A DNA stretch of 23,936 nucleotides from positions 1 through 23,936 of IMG/VR virus record IMGVR_UViG_3300021957_000303; one strand, given 5' to 3'. Positions 7,031 to 13,971 of the stretch are shown here, piece by piece. Position numbers and translations under genes: made by a program. Positions within the stretch are counted from its first letter, which is position 1; each line of letters opens with the position of its first letter. Below the pieces are notes generated by a model. That model saw only the letters and a list, made by a program, of their open reading frames with translations, was not told the DNA's origin and did not search any database. The DNA comes from a virus.

Positions 7031-8769
7031 TAATAATATCCTCTGAATTTGTTTTTAAGTATTAAATTGACTATTTCAGCAACTTCTTTACCATATTTTG
7101 GTGAATTTCTATAGGATTTAGGATGTTCAGGATTTCTCTTTTCATAATCAATATCATCTTGAACTGCATTATTATAATAAGTAACCTTATCATATAATCT
7201 ATCCATTGCATCAGTTATATTTCTCATCAATTCCATTGCTTGCATTTCAGGTGCTCGAGTATTACCTAAACCTTTTAGTAATTTTTTAGCATCTGCATTT
7301 GGTTTACCACCAATCAAACCTGTAATTAATTTATCAGTATAATCTTTTGCTTTTTTAATTTTTGCTTTAACTTTTTCTGGGTCATCATACATTGACCTAA
7401 TAGAGTCTTCGTATTTATCTTTATTTTGTCTTTTGAAAGATTCATCATCTCTCCATTTCCAAGAACCAACTTGTATATCTGACCTTAATTTTCTAACTTC
7501 TTTACCACCCATATATGGCATGTTTTCCTCAAGTGATATTTTGTAAAATTCAACTCCGTTAATTTTCTTTACTGATGCTGCGTTTTGATATCCAAATTGA
7601 TTTAAACCAAAGGTACGATTTTCAGATGTTGAGAACCCATATCCTTTTGTATCTGCAACATTTATATCTTTTTTTCTATTCTTTTCAGATTCTCTCCAAG
7701 ATTTTGTCCACCAAACTGCCTTACCATCTTTGAAAACACTCAAGACAACACCTTTATCAACTTCTAAATCACTTCTCCAATAAGATTTTCCTTTAGCTGG
7801 TAAACTTACTTTTTTACCAGTTACTGCAATCACAATACCTTTACCAGATAGTTTTGCAGTTTTTTCAATCATATCATCCGTTACTTTATTTGCTCTTACA
7901 CCTAATTTAGCCAACCACCCATAGAAATCACTATCTAATTTGAAATTTTGTCTATTGGTGAATTTTCTTAATAATTTACTTTGTAATGCCTCTACTAAAT
8001 AAGATACTTTTGATTCTCTTAGTACATCTTTTAATTTTATCATACCTTCTCTTGTCTCCTTTTTAGATTCTGATACATCAGAAAAATATTCTTTCTTAAA
8101 TTTGTCTAATTTCTCTAAATAAGGTAACATTTTTTTATAAGGTAGTTTACCAACTCCATCAACTGCGGCTTCATAATCCTCACCGAGTTCTTCTTCCATA
8201 TCATTGGAAATTTGATAGAGTTCATTTTCTAATTGTTTCTTAAGTTTTTTATCTTCAATATATTCAAGTGATTCTATCGCACTATCAACACCACTACTTA
8301 TACCTTCGTAAAACTCATCTCCACCACCAGGAAACTTTTGCTTTAATGCTGGAAGAGTGATATTATTATAAAATGTTCCACTATCCCCCTTAGATTTATC
8401 TAATTGTCTAGCATTAATCGTATCTAATCCTGAATTAGAATCTATGTTAGAAACAACATCCATAAATTCATCTTTATTTTCATCAGAAACTTGTGATGAA
8501 AGTGATTTAGGTTTATCTTCCATACCATCATTATCTCTATCGAAATCTTTTGAAGTAAATCCTGTACCTTTAGGTTTTTCTTTTTCACCATCTTTATCAA
8601 CCTTTACAAGTTTACCACTTTTATCGGCTTTAAAAGAAATATGGTCATCATCTTTTTTACCATATCCTTTACCTTTCCAAACCAAACCAAGTTTTCTGGC
8701 TTTTTCTTTTTCAGAATCTTTTAACTTTGGAGCATCAGCTTCCATCAATAATGTTTTTAATTTTATCAT
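7030..8769 (-). CDS. Two-part internal head protein with tandem MIKLK leaders
   Basis: A 579-residue protein that looks like two internal head proteins fused. Part one starts MIKLKTLLME|ADAP. It has a module EKARKLGLVWKGKGYGKKD (about 22-40) followed by GKLVKVD and DFDRD, also present in the 476-aa protein at 10784-12214, and then an acidic helical region. At residue 243 a complete second leader appears, MIKLKDVLRE|SK, closely followed by YLVE|A at 260. Part two (about 260-579) contains a beta-rich stretch (GIVIAVTGKKVSLPAKGKSYW) and a C-terminal helical region (ITDAMDRLYDKVTYYNNAV). The internal ATG (8041-8043) has GGAG 11 bases and GAAGG about one base upstream, so a separate 337-aa product is possible but its ribosome binding site is badly spaced. 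No catalytic motif was identified. Confidence 0.75.
   Translation of the reverse strand: MIKLKTLLMEADAPKLKDSEKEKARKLGLVWKGKGYGKKDDDHISFKADKSGKLVKVDKDGEKEKPKGTGFTSKDFDRDNDGMEDKPKSLSSQVSDENKDEFMDVVSNIDSNSGLDTINARQLDKSKGDSGTFYNNITLPALKQKFPGGGDEFYEGISSGVDSAIESLEYIEDKKLKKQLENELYQISNDMEEELGEDYEAAVDGVGKLPYKKMLPYLEKLDKFKKEYFSDVSESKKETREGMIKLKDVLRESKVSYLVEALQSKLLRKFTNRQNFKLDSDFYGWLAKLGVRANKVTDDMIEKTAKLSGKGIVIAVTGKKVSLPAKGKSYWRSDLEVDKGVVLSVFKDGKAVWWTKSWRESEKNRKKDINVADTKGYGFSTSENRTFGLNQFGYQNAASVKKINGVEFYKISLEENMPYMGGKEVRKLRSDIQVGSWKWRDDESFKRQNKDKYEDSIRSMYDDPEKVKAKIKKAKDYTDKLITGLIGGKPNADAKKLLKGLGNTRAPEMQAMELMRNITDAMDRLYDKVTYYNNAVQDDIDYEKRNPEHPKSYRNSPKYGKEVAEIVNLILKNKFRGYY
8640..8712 (-). repeat. Direct repeat copy A (GKGYGKK module)
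   Basis: A 73-base stretch matching 12001-12073 with three differences by eye. It codes for the module KARKLGLVWKGKGYGKKDDD and flanking residues of the 579-aa protein. Such nucleotide identity at a distance of 3.36 kb points to recent duplication or gene conversion. Confidence 0.9.
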
Positions 8770-9884
8770 GTTAATTTCACCTGTCTACCGAACTTACTCC
8801 ACAATTTAGTCATAAATACATATAATTGTTTTTCGTTCATTTTGTTAATTTTTTCTTTATTTTTATCACTTGCTTTATCATACACTCCTTTAAATAAACC
8901 TGCACTTAAAGCGTCTACGGTTCTACCACCGAGTTTTCCAAATGAATGGTCATTTGCCATTTTTAAAACTTTTTCTACACCCTTACCTTCATTTATTGAT
9001 TCGTTTATTGTGAATTTCAAAATAACATCTGATGGAACTTTTAAACTTCTTACTTTGTTTTTTTGTAAATCATAGTTTGGATTGGCGACGGTATATTTTG
9101 CAACTTTACCATTTTTTACATAATATGGACCAAAATTAGTATAGTTATCATCACTAACCAAAAATACATTTGAAGGATTCTTTTTAGATAAATCTAAAAT
9201 CTTTTTTAATCCTTTTTGTGCAGTTAATCTCATTCCTTGTTTAGCACCAGTTCCACCATATACTTTTCTCGGGTCAACTGAAAGTTTTTCATTTACTTTT
9301 TTAGATTCATCTATTGATTCTTTCTGTGAATAATCAGGGTCAAGTTTTCTTAACTTGATTAAAATATCTCTTAACATCTCTCTATCAGTAGAATCATATC
9401 CGATTTCAAAATCTGGTTTCTTCTTTAATAATACTGAATATGCCATCCCAATATCTTTCATCTTCAAAGTTCTTTTCTTTTTATCAGGATAAACTCCTTT
9501 AGGCCCATAGAAATCATTCATGTATTTAACGAATCCTCTGTAATCCATTTCGTTAAGTACATTTTCCTTTTTTAATCTTCTATCTTCTTCACCAGTTCCA
9601 CCAGGTGATTTTAATTTATAATTAGGGTTTTTAGCAGACATAACATATCCACAACCCTCAAGTTCCATACGAATCATTTCTTTTAGTTTATCTATAGCTT
9701 CTTTTTTCACTTTTTCTGGTTTCCCTTTATGTGTTGTAGATGCAAAATCTTTTACATCTTTCTTTTTCATATCCTTAGCAACATCCTTTACTGTCTTAGA
9801 TACTTCGGAACCTTTTACATCACCCTTATTATAAGCGTGAACCAATCCCATAAATCTTTGTTGTGCTTTAGATTTGGATGGCAT
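8766..9884 (-). CDS. Mosaic head-region protein with DUF3008-like N-terminus
   Basis: A 372-residue, very basic protein. Residues 1-60 match the DUF3008-type pattern: SKAQQRFMGLVHAYNKGD, then DVKDFASTTHKGKPEKV; this small domain of unknown function occurs in bacteria and phages. The rest looks like separate pieces divided by candidate prohead protease sites: LNE112|M, IDE193|S, INE295|S and INE299|G. Between them lie an RGFVKYMNDFYGPKGVYP segment (about 116-133), a segment with VFLVSDDNYTNFGPYYVKNG (about 240-259) and a C-terminal helical piece (300-372) containing GGRTVDALSAGLFKGVYD. It is translationally coupled to both neighbours (TAATG and ATGA overlaps). The leader type differs from its neighbours, since no [L/I]-x-E lies in its first 20 residues. 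Function unknown; packaging is inferred. Confidence 0.7.
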   Translation of the reverse strand: MPSKSKAQQRFMGLVHAYNKGDVKGSEVSKTVKDVAKDMKKKDVKDFASTTHKGKPEKVKKEAIDKLKEMIRMELEGCGYVMSAKNPNYKLKSPGGTGEEDRRLKKENVLNEMDYRGFVKYMNDFYGPKGVYPDKKKRTLKMKDIGMAYSVLLKKKPDFEIGYDSTDREMLRDILIKLRKLDPDYSQKESIDESKKVNEKLSVDPRKVYGGTGAKQGMRLTAQKGLKKILDLSKKNPSNVFLVSDDNYTNFGPYYVKNGKVAKYTVANPNYDLQKNKVRSLKVPSDVILKFTINESINEGKGVEKVLKMANDHSFGKLGGRTVDALSAGLFKGVYDKASDKNKEKINKMNEKQLYVFMTKLWSKFGRQVKLT

Positions 9885-10162
9885 TAATCTGCAAGTCCAT
9901 CACCATTCCAACCTTTATTTATTCTACCTGCTGCTGGAATTTTAAAATTTTCTATACCACTATTACCACCTAAAGAATCATTACCACTTTTAACAAATGG
10001 TGATTTGTAGTTTTCTAAACCACTATCACTAGCCAATTCATCATTACCACTTTTAACAAATGGATTTTTTGGTTTTAAATTTTCTAAACCTGTTTCTCCA
10101 CCTAACTCATCATTACCACTTTTTTGAAATGGTGTGTTTGGTTTTCTATCAGCTAAAGCCAT
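9884..10162 (-). CDS. Small protein of three tandem repeats
   Basis: A 92-residue protein made largely of three copies of a 21-23 residue unit with consensus PF.KSGNDEL....GLEN.K, followed by a short tail (GRINKGWNGDGLAD). It is polar and rich in Asn, Gly and Asp, with no membrane segment or cysteine, so it is probably extended or flexible. It follows the prohead protease gene by one base and overlaps the next gene as TAATG. A role in the prohead core or as a linear peptide binding a repeating surface such as the inner capsid lattice is possible but is a guess from repetition and position. I do not recognise a named family. Confidence 0.7.
   Translation of the reverse strand: MALADRKPNTPFQKSGNDELGGETGLENLKPKNPFVKSGNDELASDSGLENYKSPFVKSGNDSLGGNSGIENFKIPAAGRINKGWNGDGLAD
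9948..10139 (-). repeat. Three tandem coding repeats
   Basis: Units start at about 9948, 10011 and 10080 in plus-strand coordinates (spacing 63 and 69 bases). Each holds a TTTTCTA-like start and a near-identical CATTACCACTTTT core. The spacing stays in multiples of three, so copies could be gained or lost without breaking the frame. Confidence 0.9.
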
Positions 10163-10163
10163 A

Positions 10164-10784
10164 TTATTCTCCTCTTATGATTTTATTAATCAAATCTTCT
10201 GCTTTACAATAAACACCACAAGTTCTACCTTGTGTTTGTGTTTTATTTACTCCCTCTTGTAAAGGATGCATAAACGCTCCATGTGTAGAAGGATTACTTA
10301 CAAAATCAAAAGCGATTAATTCAAAGTCATCTCCTACTTTTAATGCTTGTTGGCCATCTGATTCAGTAACTTGTTCTACTGAACCCATACCACGAGAACT
10401 GATACCTAACTTGATACCATTTTTAAATAGTTCTCTTAAAATATTACCACTTGGTGTGGTTAGGATTTCAACTGTTCCTAATAAATTATCACCTTCAAAG
10501 TGCATTTCTGTAATATTGTGAGATACATTTTGTAAATTAACAACTGAACTATCTGGGTGGTCTAATTCACCAAGTGCTCTTTTTTGAGAAATAAAATTTT
10601 GTGAATAATTTTTTGCTTCTCTGGTTAGAATATCCATTGGATATACTCTTCCATTTTGGTTTTTTGCATCTGCTCTTTGTAATACACCTTTAACAACTAA
10701 CTTTCCGTTGTTTTCTTTCATCGCCTCATTTATTTGAGTCGGTGTTATTTCAAATGGTATATAATCTACAATTAAGTTTTTCAT
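10164..10784 (-). CDS. 21: Prohead core protease, T4 gp21-like
   Basis: This 206-residue protein (T4 gp21: 212) is the serine protease that digests the scaffold and trims capsid and internal proteins during head maturation. The family signatures are visible: GVLQRADAKNQNGRVYP (34-50), LGELDHPDSS with probable catalytic H76, LGISSRGMGS with the nucleophilic serine at 129 or 130, and FDFVSNPST (159-167). An INE20|A21 site near the N-terminus fits self-activation, as T4 gp21 trims itself, and LQE177|G178 could be a C-terminal cut. The start overlaps the stop of the 476-aa gene (TAATG). Its place among many proteins with [L/I]-x-E leaders fits its role as their processing enzyme. Two cysteines near the C-terminus (CGVYC) are of unknown meaning. 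Confidence 0.93.
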   Translation of the reverse strand: MKNLIVDYIPFEITPTQINEAMKENNGKLVVKGVLQRADAKNQNGRVYPMDILTREAKNYSQNFISQKRALGELDHPDSSVVNLQNVSHNITEMHFEGDNLLGTVEILTTPSGNILRELFKNGIKLGISSRGMGSVEQVTESDGQQALKVGDDFELIAFDFVSNPSTHGAFMHPLQEGVNKTQTQGRTCGVYCKAEDLINKIIRGE

Positions 10785-12214
10785 TATTTCATCCTTTTCA
10801 CCAATCCTACAGCTTCTCTCATGAATTTAGTTACATTATCTTTGTAGGATTTTTTAATTTGTTTTGCTAAATCTTTGTTTTCAGAGTCATTTTTCATCAT
10901 ACCTTCTAATTTTAATACTCTTTTTCTTAATATACCCTCTTCTTTTGCAAACATTCTTAATTCTTTTTTAGCCTTTTCAACATCTTCACGAGATTCTTGA
11001 ATATTACCTTGATGTGCTTTCATCACATCATTTAATGTTGGTAGTGGTTGTCCAAATTCTCTGTTAAATATATTAACACTTTCAACTAAATACTTATTAC
11101 TTGGATTAACATTATCATACATACCACCACTTCTATTTCTACCAGTTCTATATCCAACCATACTTACTGGCCCTCTAATCTTTTGACCTTTTTTTGGTTT
11201 TGCAATTCCTGTTAGTGTACTATAATTAACATTCATAAATTTTTCTACATCAGATGTTAAATCTTTTAAACCTTTTATAGCATCTTCTTTTTCTTCATCA
11301 TCTCCAAATTCTATATCATCGTGAAGTCGACTTAATTCTAAGCCAAACTCATCATTAACGATAGCATATTGGTCATCGGCTTGTTCGATATCTTCTAATT
11401 CATTTGAAACATCTCGAAGTAAGTCATCCAGTTTTTCGGCTGTTCCCATTGGGTCTTTTTTTATTTGTTCTGAATCATTCAACTCTTTAGCTGTTCGAAC
11501 TTTATCTATACTTGCTGATTTTTTGTTTCCAGATGTTGAGTATTTTATATGAAAATCCTTAAGTATTTTTGATTTTTCTTTCATTTCTTCTTCAGGAACT
11601 TCTGATAAATCATAATCATACTCATCCTCATCTCTTATAAGGGCATCTTCAAGTTTATCTAAATCTTCTTGTGGAATTTGTCCATACATTTCATCATACA
11701 CACGATTTACTTGAGAGTTCCATTCCTCTGTATTATTACTAAATTTGCTGGTAAAATAACTTACTGGAATATTTTCACTATACTTATCCCAATCCATACC
11801 ATCGATTGTGTCTTGAGCATCATCATTAAGTTTTACTGGTTCACCTTTTTTAACTAAAGGTTTATCTTTACTTGTTGGATTTGGACCATCTGATGGTAGT
11901 TCTCTATCGAAATCACTACCACTCAATCCTTTAGATTTAGGGTCTTGTTTTTCACCATCATCAACTTTTGTTAATTTACCATCAACATTTTTATGTGAGA
12001 TATGGTCAGCATCTTTTTTACCATATCCTTTACCTTTCCAAACCAAACCAAGTTTTTTAGCTTTTTCTTTTTCTTTATCATCAAGATGTTGTTCTTTACC
12101 ATCTTCTTCTTTTCTTAACTTGTATGCTTTGGTAGTGTCGGCTAGTGTTGGTAATGGTTCACCAAACTTTCTTTCATTCCATAAATTTTCGTTTATTAAA
12201 TTTTTTAATTTCAT
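10784..12214 (-). CDS. Acidic head-region protein with leader and duplicated modules
   Basis: A 476-residue acidic protein of unknown function. It starts MKLKNLINE|N, a shorter form of the shared leader with an I-N-E site at E9. Directly after it comes NERKFGEPLPTLADTTKAY, and a related copy, FNREFGQPLPTLNDVMKAH, occurs at 383-401, again directly after a candidate site (YLVE378|S). Residues about 48-105 carry the KKLGLVWKGKGYGKKD module shared with the 579-aa protein. The middle (about 180-330) is very acidic and helical; the end (about 410-476) is basic with coiled-coil potential. A further IQE407|S site lies after the second PLPTL copy. It sits directly before the protease gene and overlaps it by one base. 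Packaging in the prohead is inferred from the leader. Confidence 0.72.
   Translation of the reverse strand: MKLKNLINENLWNERKFGEPLPTLADTTKAYKLRKEEDGKEQHLDDKEKEKAKKLGLVWKGKGYGKKDADHISHKNVDGKLTKVDDGEKQDPKSKGLSGSDFDRELPSDGPNPTSKDKPLVKKGEPVKLNDDAQDTIDGMDWDKYSENIPVSYFTSKFSNNTEEWNSQVNRVYDEMYGQIPQEDLDKLEDALIRDEDEYDYDLSEVPEEEMKEKSKILKDFHIKYSTSGNKKSASIDKVRTAKELNDSEQIKKDPMGTAEKLDDLLRDVSNELEDIEQADDQYAIVNDEFGLELSRLHDDIEFGDDEEKEDAIKGLKDLTSDVEKFMNVNYSTLTGIAKPKKGQKIRGPVSMVGYRTGRNRSGGMYDNVNPSNKYLVESVNIFNREFGQPLPTLNDVMKAHQGNIQESREDVEKAKKELRMFAKEEGILRKRVLKLEGMMKNDSENKDLAKQIKKSYKDNVTKFMREAVGLVKRMK
12001..12073 (-). repeat. Direct repeat copy B (GKGYGKK module)
   Basis: This copy matches 8640-8712 over 73 bases with three differences. 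It codes for KAKKLGLVWKGKGYGKKDAD in the 476-aa protein. Both copies are in the same reading frame and orientation. Confidence 0.9.
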
Positions 12215-13050
12215 TTTAAGTTCCCTACTTTATTAGCCATCTTAACTAATCTTTCTGAAATCTTAGTTAGGGCTTTATGAGTGTTCTTCCAATAACTTCT
12301 TGAATCCATATTTAATTCTGTTTTTAATTTAACGGCCATCTTTACCACACTATCTAACTCACTTAAAGAATGACGAACTTCACGAATACTATGACCAATC
12401 TTTTGTCTTGGTGTTAGTGATTCGTCATTTCTCCACTCGTGATAACGACCTTCACCTAACATTTGTTTGTTTTTAAAAATTTGCATAAGTTCTACCATTG
12501 CTTTTTCAGCTTTCAGAAGTGTTTCATAATGTTTATTGTAATCTTTTTTTCTAAGTTCTTTATCACCAATATAAGCTGCTTTTGAAAAGTCTTTTTTTAG
12601 ATTACCAATACCCTTTACAAGATTTCTTAATGCATTGACTTCTTGTTTAGTAACTTCGTTTACATTCTCAATCTTTCTATCTACTTGTTTACCAAGTGAT
12701 GGTTGTACACGAGATACACTTATAACTCCCTTTAAACCTTGTTTTAATTTTTTAGCAACCATTGTTTTTGCCATACCCTTTGAACCTGCATCTACAAGAA
12801 CTTTACCTTGACCTAATTTACCCATATCAATAGTTACGGCAAATTTCACCTCATTAACTTTTTTATATCCACCCACTTCTGGATTTTTACTTCCAACTGA
12901 ACCACTTGAGAATGCGTGTGGTGTATAGTAATGTCCTGGTCCACCTGGATAAGTTCCAGCTGTTCCTGTCGTGGATACTTCAGCGATTTCTTGTCGAATT
13001 AACTTCTTTAGTATTTCTATAAATCGTTTTTTACTTATCTTCGTGGACAT
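12211..13050 (-). CDS. Head-region protein with IAE|V site and YTPHAF motif
   Basis: A 279-residue basic protein of unknown function. Residues 1-24 form a Lys-rich amphipathic helix ending RQEIAE|VSTTG, a possible prohead protease site at E24 in a context like the T4 internal-protein leader (FIAE|A). A Gly/Thr/Pro-rich stretch follows, GTYPGGPGHYYTPHAFSSG (about 32-50), a motif I have seen in marine phage head-region proteins. Next come a compact alpha/beta piece (VKFAVTIDMGKLGQGKVLVD, about 68-87) and a long helical C-terminal half (about 130-279) with many Lys and Glu. The start has GGAG seven bases upstream and lies inside the end of the preceding gene, overlapping it by 20 bases. The product is probably an internal or core head protein. 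Confidence 0.7.
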   Translation of the reverse strand: MSTKISKKRFIEILKKLIRQEIAEVSTTGTAGTYPGGPGHYYTPHAFSSGSVGSKNPEVGGYKKVNEVKFAVTIDMGKLGQGKVLVDAGSKGMAKTMVAKKLKQGLKGVISVSRVQPSLGKQVDRKIENVNEVTKQEVNALRNLVKGIGNLKKDFSKAAYIGDKELRKKDYNKHYETLLKAEKAMVELMQIFKNKQMLGEGRYHEWRNDESLTPRQKIGHSIREVRHSLSELDSVVKMAVKLKTELNMDSRSYWKNTHKALTKISERLVKMANKVGNLK

Positions 13051-13906
13051 TTTCTAACTCCTTAACTAATTCATAGTATCTCATCAATGATATGACATGT
13101 TGGTCTTTCACAACTTTTCCGCTTGTTGCAGTATCAGTATGATTGATAGCTTCTGTTAATTTTATCTTTGTAATCTTATCATCAACTTTATTTAAGTGAT
13201 TTTTAAGTACTTTTTTGATTTTTATAACTTCAGCATCTATGAATTCTCTCAAAGAGTTAGTGTTTGATATGTTGTTGATATATTCTCTCAACAAATTTCT
13301 TTGATTTTCGTTCAATGTGCTATATTTTTCATTGAATTTATCTACTAATAATTGATATGTAAGTAATCTTAAATCTTTATCTTCATTTTGTAAAGATTCA
13401 CTAACATTATTACCAGATTTTTTCTTGGAGTGTTTAGATTTGGTAATATTTTCTACAATAGTTACTTTACTATCAGTTTCTTCAACTGGTCCAATGTTTT
13501 CTTTAGTAGATTCACCCTCAAAAACATTATAAATTGAAGCTAGTAGTTTATATTCAGGAATTCTTGTATTAAAGAAATCATTTGTATCATAATTTTCTTT
13601 AATTGTTTTAATTAAATTAAATTTTTCATTTTTTAACTTACGATTTGATAGTTTTCTACGATTTTTAATTACTGCTTCAAGTAAAATATTTGCTTGTTCA
13701 GTATTTTTGTATTTTTTTTCAGTTAAAATTTTATATAGTTCGTACTCTCTTCCCAATTGTGTAGTAGAACTAAAATTTTCTTTTAATATGTTCACAGCTT
13801 TACTATTATCAACACCATTCATTACATCAACTGTAATTTGTCGAGTTAGTAATTCAAAAAGAATACCTGTATTCTTAATCTTACTGTGTTTTTTGTTGTA
13901 TTTCAT
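13031..13906 (-). CDS. Conserved-looking protein after the portal gene, unknown
   Basis: A 291-residue protein of unknown function. I chose the ATG at 13904-13906 over one four codons upstream because GGAG lies seven bases before it. The N-terminal block KNTGILFELLTRQITVDVM (about 12-30), followed by SKAVNILKENF and YELYKILTEK, is a pattern I recognise in proteins next to the portal of marine T4-like phages. The middle is Lys/Ser-rich (SKHSKKKSG) and probably disordered. The C-terminal half is helical (LLTYQLLVDKFNEKYSTL; REYINNISN), ending in VISLMRYYELVKELENV. Unlike its neighbours it has no N-terminal [L/I]-x-E leader. T4 has gp67/gp68 at this place; no homology to them is claimed. Confidence 0.7.
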   Translation of the reverse strand: MKYNKKHSKIKNTGILFELLTRQITVDVMNGVDNSKAVNILKENFSSTTQLGREYELYKILTEKKYKNTEQANILLEAVIKNRRKLSNRKLKNEKFNLIKTIKENYDTNDFFNTRIPEYKLLASIYNVFEGESTKENIGPVEETDSKVTIVENITKSKHSKKKSGNNVSESLQNEDKDLRLLTYQLLVDKFNEKYSTLNENQRNLLREYINNISNTNSLREFIDAEVIKIKKVLKNHLNKVDDKITKIKLTEAINHTDTATSGKVVKDQHVISLMRYYELVKELENVHEDK

Positions 13907-13971
13907 CAAACACTCCATTTATTTTGATAGTTTTTTTGTACATAAATAAATATAAAACTTTCAAGAAATCG

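Noticed and set aside
9948-10139. CRISPR-like or regulatory repeat array
   Set aside because: Spacings of 63 and 69 bases are multiples of three and the repeats translate to a conserved peptide unit, so they are coding repeats.
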